This document shows, piece after piece, positions 11,893 through 22,128 of a stretch of DNA of 64,000 nucleotides. The notes beneath the pieces are model-generated. The model did no database searches and had not been told where the DNA came from. It was given only the letters and a program-made list of their open reading frames with translations. Position 1 is the stretch's first letter; every line of letters starts with the position of its first letter. The position numbers and the translations under genes were made by a program. Source of the stretch: Athripsodes cinereus (lineage: Eukaryota; Arthropoda; Insecta; Trichoptera; Leptoceridae); the NCBI GenBank assembly GCA_947579605.1, contig OX388312.1, positions 24,141,313 to 24,205,312 of the forward strand, in the 5' to 3' direction.

Positions 11893-11965
11893 TAAGTCAG
11901 TCAGGATGGGGGACAAACCTCATCGCTGAGTTTAAGATCTAAATTGACTTTATTTTTTCGAACTT
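11893..11965 (-). repeat. rep-A retroposon fragment
   Basis: GTCAGGATGGGGGACAAACC and CATCGCTGAGTTTAAGAT match the rep-A core in reverse orientation. Only the middle of the element is present. Confidence 0.6.
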
Positions 11966-12048
11966 TCCTTTTTTATTTGCGCGTTTAATATTGCGTATTT
12001 TATTATTGTTCGTCGCCAGATAAAAAATATTTTTGAACATATCCAGGT

Positions 12049-12050
<2 letters not shown>

Positions 12051-12135
<85 letters not shown>
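12051..12135 (-). repeat. 85-base T homopolymer run
   Basis: An uninterrupted run of T, equivalent to a poly(A) tail on the minus strand. It may mark a retroposed transcript lying to its right (12136-12374, unrecognised), or be an assembly artefact. Confidence 0.7.
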
Positions 12136-12138
<3 letters not shown>

Positions 12139-12374
12139 GGTGGGCGTGATAACGGTAGCTTTTCTAATAACAGAATATAAATAAATAACAGTCGCTTACG
12201 TTCCATTATTTTCAAAGAGCCGTTATTCCCAACTCTAGTCGTAAAGAACAAATATTGCAGTATTCGGTCCCAAGCATAATATAAAATCTCCGCACGTGGC
12301 GAACGGACGTGCGTTACGGGTGCGCATCGTACACTCTCACCCAAAAATGTGTTATAAATAAATGTGAAATAATT

Positions 12375-13045
12375 AGAGACCACTGACCAGTATTATAAAT
12401 GTAGGATTAAATTATAGTTTGGATTATTTACAGTGATAAATGAGATGATAAAGCTTCAATAAAATACCTAAGTGTAAAATTTGTAAAAGAAAAAGTGGTC
12501 AAATAAATGTGGTTGATAAAAGTGGTTTTAAATATGAAATAAATAGTGCAAATATGGAATAGATGGAAACCAGTGGCTTTATTATAAACGGTGGATTAAA
12601 CGATACTTAGGATTTGTTTAAAGTGATAAGTGAGATGATAGAATACATTATAGCTTCAATAAAATAAGTGTAAACTTTGTAAAAGAAAAGTGGCAATGTA
12701 AATAAAATCTAAATGACATAAATGCTATATTATAATACGAGTATACTCGATAAAAGTGTTTTGAGAAAGAAAAATTATTGGTGTTATGTTTTCAATAAAC
12801 CATAAAAAAGGACAATAATTATTTAATCTTCATGATGTGTAGGTACCTACATAATACATATCAGCTCATTCATACTATAGTATAGATACTATAATAATAT
12901 AGAGCGGTTCCTGCATCCAGCACATGTGGTAATACCTGAAACGGCCTAGTGCAAACGGCTGTTTCAGTGTGCAAAAGAGACGAGGAAGAAGGACAGGACA
13001 GGGGCGCAGAGGGTAGGGACGGAACTACAGGCAGAATACGTAGAA
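12375..13045 (+). repeat. LINE 5' UTR, copy 2, with two tandem monomers
   Basis: The same sequence as 5776-6345, but the first roughly 165 bp unit (12378-12540) is followed by a second, diverged unit (about 12568-12780). The second shares TATTATAAACG, GTGATAAGTGAGATGATAGA, GCTTCAATAAAATAAGTG and ATAAAAGTG. It then continues as in copy 1. Interrupted at 13046 by an LTR-element fragment and resumed at 14468. Confidence 0.6.
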
Positions 13046-13693
13046 TCGTGAAAATTTTGACGGTCGATTATTTTTCTTATAATCTGTATCTGTACTACTT
13101 GAACTACTGAAACTATTATTGTTTCGCCTGGAAATCTGGCTAATTTCCTCAAAATTTTCTTCCTCTTTTTCTATTTTTCTCTCTAGTATGTGCTCATAAC
13201 TAGAAGCCAAAGCAACTGCTTCGTTCAAAGATACTTTATCTTTATCACATTTTAAAAATAACTGTTGTTTGATCTCTTTATTTCTAATTCCGATTATAAA
13301 CAAATCTTTTATATTACTTTCTAATCTAGTACCAAATTCACAATTTATACTTAATTCTCTTAATCTTAAGGCAAAATCTTTAACATTTTCCGAATGACCT
13401 TGAGTAGCCTTGAAAAAAATTTCACGCGACTCAAATACACTTTTTTCCTCTTTAAAATAACCATTAAATATCTGAATCAACTCTTTATAAAACTGTTTTT
13501 CCACAGAAGCTGGAAAACACAGATCAGACAGTAGCTTGAAACTGCCTTGGGACAACGATGTTATGAAGAAAGCACGCTTCTTCACATCAGTCCAACTTTC
13601 ATCATTTAATAGCAAGGCGTTCTCCCACCTTGTTCTGTAAGAAGGCCAACTCATTGTCTTGTGACAAAACGGCTCTAAACTTCTCGAAGTCAT
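13046..13693 (-). pseudogene. Retrotransposon gag-like fragment
   Basis: About 215 residues from the ATG at 13693 read like a Ty3/gypsy-type retrotransposon gag. They include WPSYRTRWENALLLND, KRAFFITSLSQGSFKLLSDL, REIFFKATQGHSENVKDFAL and HILERKIEKEEE, ending in a serine-rich tail. The frame is open but its 3' end is joined to LINE sequence, so no zinc knuckle, protease or polymerase follows. Capsid-type role is inferred from the W..R..FF..SL..G pattern; low identity to any single family is expected. Confidence 0.55.
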
Positions 13694-13869
13694 TTCGGAA
13701 ATTCACAGGCAAAAACAACTAAGAATAAAAAAGACTTAACTTATGAGAGACTCCTCCAATCGCCCCGGTCTTCTGGATTTCCTTGCAACCGCAATGGACT
13801 CCGCCTGGCTGACTAGCAAGACTCTCCTCTCCTGGCTTCCTGGATCCACCAACTGGCTCCGCCTGGATA

Positions 13870-14060
13870 CTGGGTGACTCCTGTCTCCCTATGTTGCCTG
13901 CACCTTGCCTCAAACTGGCTCCTGAGACTTCCTGTCTCCCTGCTGCTACCTGCAACTTTGCCCAACTGGCTTCTGAGACTCCTGTCTCTTTGCTGCTACC
14001 TGCAACTGCTGGCTTATCTGGCTTTGGAGACTCCTGCCTCCTTTCTACTCCTGTAGACTG
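13870..14060. repeat. Imperfect about 52-bp tandem repeat in LTR-element leader
   Basis: The theme GAGACTCCTGTCTC...GCTGCTACCTGCAACT recurs about four times, in sequence much richer in GC than the surroundings. It sits between the presumed primer-binding site and the gag start. Confidence 0.6.
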
Positions 14061-14467
14061 CCTTTCACTCTTTATTTCCGCGTACTGCCGACAATAACTT
14101 TCGGCGCGGAAAAAAAACTATTGTTGCGTGTTGACAATATTATTCACGAACTACCGAACTGCGCCACGTATTGTATACTGGGTCAAGTATAACAATATTA
14201 GGTTCTTTTTGAATAACGACACGGAATTTATATTTACACAATATAATCAATAAATAATTCCTATTATAATTTGTCGAACACAATTTGTCAAAACACGCAG
14301 CCTAACAGTGCAAGTCAAGGTTCTATCAATTAATGAGCGTCGTTCTCAATAGGTGGCTAACCTATATAGGCAGTAGCGTATTGCTACTCAGTCATTATCT
14401 TTGCTTAGCTTGTAAACAAGTCTAAAGGTCAATGTACAGGTGCAGTGTACAAAGTTCATACACTACA

Positions 14468-14880
14468 GTATGCACATTGGTGTAGATGTATTATGTTAAA
14501 GTAGTGCGGACATTTTTTTTGTGTATTAGTTATAAGCAATCAAATGTATTGTAATATATTGGTATTTAGTGTGTCTAGGAGGTAATATTTTTTAGATAAT
14601 AAGATAGGTAATAGGTAGTTAGATAATATGTAAAATGTAATGCTTAAGGTAAAAAAATAATTAAGATAATGAATGTTTAGTTTTTAAGATAACCTCTAGG
14701 ACACAAAATGGCAACGGTGAGACTCGCCATCCACAATGCTGCTCCCGAGGGGAGAGGCGCAAAGAAAAGGAGAGAGTGTAGAGTGGGTGTATGGAACATA
14801 AGGGGAGGAATGGATGGAAAGATGAATGAACTTATGGATGTAATTAATGGAAAAATTCTAGATATAGTGTTAATAAGTTG
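14468..14880 (+). pseudogene. LINE 5' end: rest of 5' UTR and start of endonuclease
   Basis: 14468-14600 continues the 5' UTR seen in copy 1 (ACATTGGTGTAGATGTATTA). From the ATG at 14708 the frame reads RECRVGVWNIRGGMDGKMNE and LMDVINGKILDIVLIS. This is the first beta strand and helix of an AP-type LINE endonuclease (the WNxR motif). The homology stops near 14880, before the E and later catalytic residues, so this is a 3'-truncated fragment. The clade is uncertain. Confidence 0.55.
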
Positions 14881-15044
14881 TTGTAGGCTTTCGCGGTCTT
14901 CATTTATAGATGTATGTGCTCTTAAGGGTTTACCGTGTCTTGTCGATCTTCTTCGTCCTTCTTTACGTTTCGACTTTACTGACTGAGTCATTTTCAAAAG
15001 TAATGTAATGCCTCAAATCAAAAACAAAATCAAAAACAATACCT

Positions 15045-16617
15045 CAAGATGCTATTAATGCACTATCCAAAGTAATGAATTACGCAATAGTACCCAAATC
15101 ACTACTGATTGATGACATAATATCCAGTATAGAACCAGCACTAAAACAACTAAACTCCACCACAGCGGAAGAAGTAAGGGCAAGAGACCTGCCATATTCT
15201 TCGTCGAGCTAAGTTATCAAGATGTAATATACCTACTAGTGAGTTAAAAGCTCTGAACGAGTTGAGAAAAGATAAATCACTTACCGGCGGACAAGGGGAA
15301 TGCTACAGTTATATTAGACACATCAATAAAATAAACACATAATTAGAACCGTCAACTTACAACAAATTGAAATCCAATCCAACAAATAGAATTGCCGTGA
15401 ACAAGAAAAAACTAATCAAGAAATCTAGCATTGATTCAGAGATACAAAAATCACTTTATATACGAGCTCCAAAGACGCCTTGTCTTTATGGACTACCAAA
15501 AATACATAAAACGGATACACCATTACGACCAATAGTCTCAATACCTATTCAAGAAACTTCATGAAGTAACTGGGAAAACAGACTCCCACATCAAAGATTC
15601 TACACATTTTATTTCTATCATCAGACATTCAATTTGACACAAATGACATACTCGTCAGTTTTGATGTGGAATCATTATTCACAAACATACCGATCAAGGA
15701 GACATTAGAGCTGCTATCCAACATATATACACCAGATATCTATTTGATTTATCTATGATTTCTAGTATTTTAGGATTTTTTGCTTTTATATTTATGTTTT
15801 TGTATTGTTTTAAGTATTGTATTATCGTTGTTTTTAGATTTACTTTGACTTTTTTAGAGAATTTTAACTTTTGCTTTTTTTTCCTCAAGACTAAGACATT
15901 TCTGGTAAGAGTGGAATCTTCGCTGGTCCACATGTTAAATGTATTAATTGTCAACATATTATGTAACGACTGTTTGATTCTAAATATTGTAAAAATAAAA
16001 TAAAAAATATCGTGGGACTGATGGAGCACTGTCTTACATTACCTTACTTCTCTTTTGATAATAACATATAGGTATGAACAGTTGAAAATCTTTCTGAACG
16101 CCCCTTAACAAAGACAACTTAAACAAAGAAATTGACGTAATCAAGCAGGTGGCACAAAACAACGGATACAATATAGCAGTGATAGATAAATTATTAAACA
16201 CCAAAAAAATTAAAAAAATGTATATTGAAAACGTTAATTCTTGCCCAAATCAACCAATTAGTAACGAATGGAGGAGATTCAAATATATAAAACGAATTTC
16301 ACAGAAAATTGTAAACAAATTAAGTCAAGACATAACTGCATCATACTATACTGACCACAAGATTGGCAAGTATTTTATTAATAATAGACATAAGGTTGAA
16401 CATGTGGAGAAGAGCGGAGTATATCAAATTAATTGTGAAGAATGTGATAAAAAGTATGTAGGAAGGACAACAAGAAAAATAAAAACTAGGATTAAGGAAC
16501 ATTTAAATTGTCTAAAAAATATGAGATTCTCTGAATTTGCCAACCATCTAATAGAAGAAAACCACAGTACAAACCAAAAGGAGCCTTTTAAAATATTGAA
16601 TTATAATAATACCTAGT
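15045..16617 (+). pseudogene. Penelope-like retroelement relic (RT fragment + GIY-YIG endonuclease)
   Basis: The left part gives YAIVPKSLLIDDIISSIEPAL and ELRKDKS, then PADKG-like and STYNKLKSNPTNR. Next come KTPCLYGLPKIHKTD and PLRPIVSIP, then TGKTDSHIKDSTHF and a fragment of the SFDVESLFTNIPIKETLELL region. These are hallmark Penelope RT motifs, in several frames. The palm with the catalytic YxDD box is absent; unrelated AT-rich sequence fills 15745-16080. The right part (open from 16149) carries KSGVYQINCEECDKKYVGRT, then IKTRIKEHL and FANHLIEENHS, a GIY-YIG endonuclease with its YVG and R/E residues. It is dead as a whole, but the GIY-YIG frame is intact. Confidence 0.8.
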
Positions 16618-16861
16618 AGTTATAAGTTAAGTAATGATAATGTCTCATTAAGAGACGAAGCAATAATATTGTATATAGATACAAAAATAAATAGTGTGTA
16701 TAAAAAAGTTATAGTTTTTTTATTAATTTAATCAGGAAAGATGTTATAATAGGAATAAAAAAATACAATGTAATAATAATGCAGGTTTACACAATGATAT
16801 AAGGTTAGCTTTAGATTACGCATTTGGGAAACATTAAAGATGCAAAGAGTTTTTTTGCACT
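16618..16861. other. AT-rich stretch after Penelope relic
   Basis: Probably the Penelope 3' region plus flank; nothing else recognised. Confidence 0.3.
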
Positions 16862-17038
16862 AAAATGGAAGAAGGCAATATCAAGAGTTGTCGCTAAGTA
16901 GCCCCTGGCAGAAGATATAAAGCTGATTATTCATCAGTTAGCCATAAAGGTTAGAAGCTTAATACACGATCTAGACAGCAACAGCATAGAATGCTATCGC
17001 AGCCTTCGAGCAAAGCATGTCGGTCGAAAGAGAGTCAA
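16862..17038 (+). pseudogene. C-terminal relic of Mutator-like transposase-domain protein
   Basis: The frame reads KWKKAISRVV, a stop, then PLAEDIKLIIHQL and LIHDLDSNSIECYRSLRAKH followed by VGRKRVN. The pattern L...SN..E.Y.S..AK..GGKR.N is the conserved end of the insect Mutator-like transposase domain. It is cut at 17041 by a Harbinger element; the protein's usual downstream YqaJ domain resumes at about 18010. Confidence 0.6.
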
Positions 17039-17043
17039 CTTAA

Positions 17044-17691
17044 TGTGGTGTTCTCACTTTGGCGTATCGCCAGGGCACCAAAATATCGCCAGCCATTTGA
17101 ACCGTGTGAACAAAATGACAGCTAGTCTGAAACGATAAAAACCTGTAGAAACAATATCGTCTCGAGTTGACCACCTTCCAACTTATCGGCCGATTAAACG
17201 ATGCGTGCATGCGTGCTCGTCATCCTTATCTATGGTAAAACTCTATATCCGGTTTCCGTTTCTTGACAGCTGTTATGTTTGTTGTCGGTTTGTGGCGCGT
17301 CGTTTGTAGTGTTTTTCTTGCATTTAAAAAGTGTCTTCAAAAGGTTTCAAGTGGTCAGATACTATGGTGAGATTTTTGGAACTATACCAAGAGAATGCAT
17401 GTTTACGGAACGTCCATAGTGACAAGTATAAGAATAAAGATGCCAGGGAAACAGCGATAAACAATATTATCGTCGGCCTCCAAACAAACATGACAGAGGC
17501 TGAAATTAAAACAAAAATAAAGAGTATCAGAACCGTGTATAGGAAGGAATAAAACCTCATAAATAAATCTGCCAAGAGCGGTGCGGGCACCAATGAAATC
17601 CACATTCCGAAGTTGGCGTTGTTCGACCAAGCAGATAAATTTTTAAGGCATGTCACAACTATGCGTGACAGCAGATCGAATTTGGTAATTA
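17044..17691 (+). mobile_element. 5' part of a PIF/Harbinger element
   Basis: TGTGGTGTTCTCACTTTGGCG follows a TAA (17041-17043). The same end occurs at 27435 and at 55020, where a complete derivative shows both inverted ends. The element's 5' leader and a MADF-type frame follow. The right end is not found here; the coding sequence stops at a possible splice donor near 17691. Confidence 0.65.
17331..17682 (+). pseudogene. MADF/Myb-SANT protein of Harbinger element, dead copy
   Basis: The frame reads SSKGFKWSDTMVRFLELYQE, NKDARETAINNIIVGLQ, TEAEIKTKIKSIRTVYRKE, a TAA, then INKSAKSGAGTNEIHIPKLA and LFDQADKFL. This is a MADF-type DNA-binding domain, the usual second gene of PIF/Harbinger elements, which helps target the transposase. 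Here the start codon is GTG where the copy at 27722 has ATG, and an in-frame stop (17550-17552) splits the domain. Confidence 0.65.
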
Positions 17692-17844
17692 TAAATTGAG
17701 TGTTTTTTGTTTTAACATTTTTAAACTAATAAAAAACTGTGTATGATTAACTTTTCATCTCCATTATTTCATGACCCATACTGCTTTTGGGGGTGTCAGT
17801 TGGATAAAACACGAATAAAAAATATAGCTGTTATTTTTGTTATA

Positions 17845-17935
17845 ATATCTCTATCTATCCCTACCCTCACGCCGTGACCCAGGAGGGGTAGGCAGAGAGA
17901 ACGGACGAACCTGGTATAGCAGACGATATTAAGTT
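17845..17935 (-). repeat. LINE X 3' tail
   Basis: Reverse complement of CCGTTCTCTCTGCCTACCCC ... GGTCACGGCGTGAGGGTA, the 3' end of the LINE whose coding end is at 51935-52315. It is inserted between the Mutator and YqaJ parts of an older relic. Confidence 0.65.
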
Positions 17936-18009
17936 CCAAAAAACAAAGATGCATTTTGGATGATTTGATAAAAATGCTAGAAGCAGAATAGTGATCTAAA
18001 AACAGTTTT

Positions 18010-18545
18010 ACAAAGTGAGTCCAGCGAATGGTTAGAATTAAAGAGAAATTTGCTGATGGTCTCAACTTTCATACAAGTAGTTAAAAGACACAATAACACA
18101 AGCTGTTTGAATTTAGTGACAGATATTTTAAATAAGATTTTTTTTATATAAAAGTTTGTGTATTACTTATCAATGAAACAATTCACTTTCTAGCAGCATC
18201 TGCCGATAGATTAATCGATGATGACACTATAGTTGAAGTCAAGTGTCTTCTAAATGTGTCAAAACTTGGCTTTGAAAAAGCTCATGAACTTAAAAAAATA
18301 CCATTTTATAAAAGAAAAACATGGAAATATGATAATTTACACAGTTGGTATTATCAAATACAAGGCCAATTGCGTATTACAGAGAAATCATGTTTTTTCG
18401 GTCCATGAAGTGATGAAAATTTCCTCATAAGAACCCAAGTTATTGAAAAAGATAAGTAATACATTTTGGGGAAAAAATTAAGTTTTAAATTTTGTTTGTA
18501 CTGCATGTTGCCAGAATTGGGCCCACGCCATAACAGACAAATGGC
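18010..18545 (+). pseudogene. YqaJ-type exonuclease domain relic
   Basis: Pieces in order: LQSESSEWLELKRNLLM with NNTSCLNLVTDIL (about 18010-18143), then ADRLIDDDTIVEVKC and WYYQIQGQLRIT (18190-18400), then RTQVIEKDK and YCMLPELGPRH (about 18417-18530). These match the YqaJ/lambda-exonuclease-like nuclease found C-terminal to the Mutator-like domain in many insect element proteins. LIDDDTIVEVKC retains the nuclease D...ExK motif (relatives have PDGLI; here ADRLI). Stops and frameshifts separate the pieces. Its likely job was processing DNA ends for the element; that role is inference. Confidence 0.65.
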
Positions 18546-18842
18546 AATAAGAGCAAACATAAGGGGCCACTTTGGCGCAAACCCTAGCAGCTTTGAAAAC
18601 AATCCTGTACCCGGTTCAGGATGGGTTTAGAGCGGTGCGAGTTTCCCGGTGTGATAGTGGAGACATCCATAAACAAAGGGTTATATAGCTGCTGAACCCA
18701 AGGAAAGGCTCCCACAAATTGTGATTCAAGATACGCCGAGGAAGCTTACAGATACAAATCTCCTGGCAGTTCTTGTGTAACATACACATACGTACATGTA
18801 TTAGTAAATGGCGCTCGTTGATTGGTGAATGTCATTTGAGTA
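18546..18842. other. Unassigned less AT-rich stretch
   Basis: Follows the YqaJ relic directly. Fragments such as QDGFRAVRVSRCDSGDIHKQ can be read, but I recognise no family. Confidence 0.3.
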
Positions 18843-18975
18843 CCGTAATTTGGGGTGAATTGCAACAAGGGGGTGAATAGAAACAGTTGTCAGGAAAATT
18901 ATTAATCGCAACGCTGACAGTGCTCCATGAGATTTGTTGAAAAATTTTATTTCACATCTTATATATTAATGTGTT

Positions 18976-19115
18976 CAGCGATGAGGTTTGCCACCCATCC
19001 TGAATGTCTTGATTTTATATTGGCACAAAGAGGACAGTTTGCATGTTCCTTACATGCGGCTGATCTGCTGGCTACCCCACTTGTGGGATATGCCGTGATG
19101 GTATAGTAGTAGTAG
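18976..19115 (+). mobile_element. rep-A retroposon with 14-bp target duplication
   Basis: Starts CAGCGATGAGGTTTGCCACC and ends with TATGCCGTGATGG plus a TAG-repeat tail. It is flanked by TATATTAATGTGTT at 18962-18975 and again at 19116-19129. The duplication and the simple-repeat tail show target-primed retroposition of a 5'-truncated copy. Confidence 0.8.
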
Positions 19116-19570
19116 TATATTAATGTGTTTTTTGTATTCTGGCAACACTTTTAACTATGGGACAAATTATATTCCCGACAAATTCATTGTCATAATTATT
19201 TTGTGGTTTTCATCTTACTGCACATCGCAAAAAAACTTCGTTAGTAACTAAGTAAAAAAACAAGGTAGGATATTTATATTTTTATAAATCATATAGCATT
19301 AACTTTAATTTATGATAATTCGTAAAAAAATTGTAGTTTTATGGGATATTATAAAAATTATTCATGAAGATGTGAGGTTATATCAATATTTTTAATAAAT
19401 CCGGGTGAATAGTAACGTCATACGGGTGAATAAAAACATCACCTATGAATATTTTTAAATTTATCCAGAAGCTACTATTGTGTTGATTACACACAAAAAA
19501 TCTGTTTTCTAGTGATAATTAAAAATAATATCATTTTATTTTTATTTTTGTTCCGTAGTATTGTACAAAA

Positions 19571-19808
19571 ATGCCCAGAAACTACAAGCCAGATCCTCAT
19601 TCTAAGAGATACAAGAAATACAAAAAAGAGGAAATTGATGCAGCATTACAGGATGTGAAGGAAAATAATTTGTCTCATAGGTGTGCTGCTAAAAAACACA
19701 ATATACACTATTCTGTACTTTACAGACACGAAAGAAACATACATGTTAAAAAGCATGGTGGGCAAACAGTATTGACTCAAGATGTAGAGGAGCTTATTGT
19801 AGAAAATA
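19571..19808 (+). pseudogene. pogo/Tigger transposase N-terminus, truncated
   Basis: MPRNYKPDPHSKRYKKYKKE, then EIDAALQDVKENNLSHRCAA and KKHNIHYSVLYRHERN form a psq-type helix-turn-helix. KHGGQTVLTQDVEELIVENI starts the CENP-B-type second domain. The reading runs into an (AT)n microsatellite; the DDE domain is missing. Confidence 0.7.
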
Positions 19809-19828
19809 TTAATCTATACATATATATA

Positions 19829-20515
19829 TATATATATATTTATAGCTCGCAGCACTTAACGCATCACACACGACTAACGAACAAACCTTGTACATTCTAT
19901 ACCCTGGAATATATAGCAGCTCACATGATATAGGAAACTAATGTCGTTTTTATTTTTATTTTAATATTCTCAGGTAAGTTTATATTCCATATAATATTGG
20001 TATGCTTCAAAAAAAAATCACGACGGTTAACATACAATACCTAATCCATATAATTTGCCTAAGTTACTTGATCATGCGACGTTGCCGATGATGCTAGAAA
20101 GAGAAAGACATTACTCGGATTTGTGCTTCATTGTCCTGATATGCGCGAATATTATTATTAATTGTATTGGTAGGTAGGTATATGAATTATAAAGATTCAT
20201 CCTTAAACTGCCATGATGATCATTGCTACGTACAAAAACAATGTAATTTGTACCTACGTTTAATTCCTTTAATATTTTTCGCTAACTACTGTAGAATGTT
20301 GTTGAACATGCAGTCATAATTCATTAAATCTTCATTGATCATGATAGGTATATTTTTTTATCGCAACTATTATCACTTAAATACATCGCTAGGTACCTAC
20401 CTAGGTATAATATTTTATTTCACTTTGTAACAATTTATTAGTAATGTTCACATATTTATTTTATTGGTGATGAATTTATCACCGATAAGAAAACAATACC
20501 TATTCAATATTATGA
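19829..20515. other. AT-rich non-coding stretch
   Basis: Starts with an (AT)n tract. No gene or element was identified. Confidence 0.4.
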
Positions 20516-20700
20516 CTAGTACTACTACGACTACTATACCGTCACAGCACATCACACAAGTGGGGTAGCCAGCAGACCAACCGCATATAATAAACATGCA
20601 AGCTGTCCTCTCCGTGCCAATATAAAATCAACACATTCAGGATGGGTGGCAAACCTCATCGCTGAATTTAAGATGTAAAATGTCTGTTTATATTTCTATT
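20516..20700 (-). mobile_element. rep-A retroposon
   Basis: Well-preserved reverse copy: ACTACTA-type tail, ACAAGTGGGGTAGCCAGCAG, TTCAGGATGGGTGGCAAACC, and CATCGCTGAATTTAAGATG. Confidence 0.75.
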
Positions 20701-20739
20701 ATATTTCTACTATAAAGATTTTTCTACTATATATTTCGC

Positions 20740-21090
20740 ATATAAAGTGAGTTACAAGTTACAATCCATTGGATTGGTCTGTAACGAGTTTTGATTTTCT
20801 TCTCCATTCCTCCCTATTTTCAGCTACTCTCTCTAGTTCCAAGTAAGTGCCACAGTTCATGTCCTTCTTCAGTTGGTCCATATACCTAAGCGTCTCTTGG
20901 TCGCCCTCTACCATTTCTGCCTTCGGTCATACCCTCCGCGATGGTGATAAACAGTCCTGGGTGTCTAATATTGTGGCCAATCCAGTTAGCTCGTTGTTGG
21001 CTGATTCTATTAAGGAGTTGCTTTTTTTCGCCTACACTGGTTAACAACTCTTAAGTTTTCCACATGTTCCGACCAATGGATCTCCAGCAT
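20740..21090 (-). pseudogene. LINE C-terminal fragment
   Basis: On the minus strand: LLTSVGEKKQLLNRISQQRA, NWIGHNIRHPGLF, EGMTEGRNGRGRPRDA. This is the usual post-RT end of endonuclease-type LINEs (the R..LGH..R.......G...GRGRPR pattern). Two stops are present. Confidence 0.6.
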
Positions 21091-21954
21091 GCGTATGTAG
21101 CACCACATCTCAAAGTCCGCCAATATCTTCAAAATAAATATCGTATACGTGCTGGATATTGATACGTGTGGTATTGATTACGAAACTTTTGGTCATTATA
21201 ATGTATTTGAATTTCCGGTTGTTGATTTCGGGATCGCAATGAATTATATTTTTCCTTGCGAAACGTAAATATCCTTGATTTGTGAACCGGTAAATTCTCC
21301 GATACATAATATTATTGAATATGGTAAGTTATAATATTACTTACTATTTTACTACTACTGTAAAGAACTATGCCATCACGGTATATCGGCTTAAAACGTT
21401 GACAAGAATTTCAAAAATTGTCCAATTACGTTTTTATAAAAGTAAAAATGATATATTTTTATAAAAATGCGAGAAATCTTATATACCTATAAAAGGAAGT
21501 GGTGTGTGTTTCAACACTTATAACTCAAGAATGGCCGTACCGATTTGAATGATCTCTGATTTGTTGGAGTCTTCTCCGCCCGGAATAAACTATAGGCTAT
21601 TAAAACATCTTACAAATTCACGGTAAGAAAAAATAGGAAGAAAATTATTTACGCCATACATTTTTAATTTCAATAAATAATGCAATATGGAGAATATACA
21701 AAATCATCGATGAAGTTTTTTTATAGATTGGCCTATTTAAAGAATAATTTTTCTATACATTTTCAAATTAGAATCGTAATCCATACAATTTAACATCTGT
21801 GGTTCTGATATTTCGATTTTGAAAAAATCATGGAAAGAATTTTTATAAATTTCAAATGAATAGGTATCTACCTAAAATTAGTACCTACATAATTATAATA
21901 CGTATAGCAGATAATTTATAAACAAATCTGAGTTAAGTTAATTGTTCATGTCGG
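21091..21954. other. AT-rich stretch with rep-A tail scrap
   Basis: TACTACTACT...GCCATCACGGTATATC at 21346-21392 is a short reverse rep-A 3' end. The rest is unrecognised. Confidence 0.4.
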
Positions 21955-22128
21955 TCGGTGGGGCGCGGAGGTAACGCTCTTGCCTATGAGTCACGAGGTC
22001 CCGGGTTCGATTCCCGGCCAGGGCAAAGTGAAGAATGACCCTTTTCAAATTGTCCTGGGTCTGAGTGTTACATATATGTGTGTATAGTGCATTGTTTATG
22101 TGTGTATCGTCGCGTTAGTGGCCATAAT
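21955..22128 (+). mobile_element. tRNA-derived SINE1, left part
   Basis: The tRNA-like head has a B box GGTTCGATTCC (about 22010) preceded by GGGGCGCGGAGGTAACGC. The body GAATGACCC...CAAATTGTCCTGGGTCTGAG is shared with SINE2 at 43140. It is split at 22128 by a LINE insertion and resumes at 22508. Confidence 0.7.

Larger units (their letters stand above)
13046..14467 (-). mobile_element. Truncated Ty3/gypsy-like LTR retrotransposon inserted in LINE 5' UTR
   Basis: Read on the minus strand it starts TGTAGTGTATGAAC at 14467 and continues through an AT-rich segment that I take as the 5' LTR (about 14180-14467). Just inside is TGGCGCAGTTCGGTAG, which looks like a tRNA 3'-end primer-binding site. 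A GC-richer leader with tandem repeats follows, then a gag-like frame that stops abruptly at 13046. pol and the 3' LTR are absent. Compared with LINE copy 1, about nine host bases are missing at the insertion point, so the right-hand loss was a deletion rather than a clean insertion. Confidence 0.55.
18843..19828 (+). mobile_element. Left part of a second pogo-like element, interrupted by rep-A
   Basis: Begins after TA (18841-18842) with CCGTAATTTGGGGTGAATTG. GGGTGAATAG-type motifs recur at about 18880, 19404 and 19430, framing the region before the transposase start. rep-A is inserted at 18976-19115 with a 14-bp target duplication. The right end is lost beyond an AT microsatellite at about 19820. 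Confidence 0.55.

Noticed and set aside
12048..12383. A 111-residue minus-strand frame with a long poly-lysine end
   Set aside because: Produced by the 85-base homopolymer; no other coding signal.
14708..14997. 92-residue plus-strand frame and 106-residue minus-strand frame read as whole genes
   Set aside because: Only the first part of the plus frame (to about 14880) is LINE endonuclease; the rest and the minus frame span a junction of two unrelated pieces.
15755..16029. Overlapping frames on both strands within the Penelope relic
   Set aside because: Low-complexity AT-rich sequence; no recognisable motif on either strand.
21960..22025. Possible tRNA gene (also 43140-43215 and 43530-43600)
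   Set aside because: Only the head with A/B-box-like sequence is present, without a full cloverleaf, and SINE bodies follow in each case.
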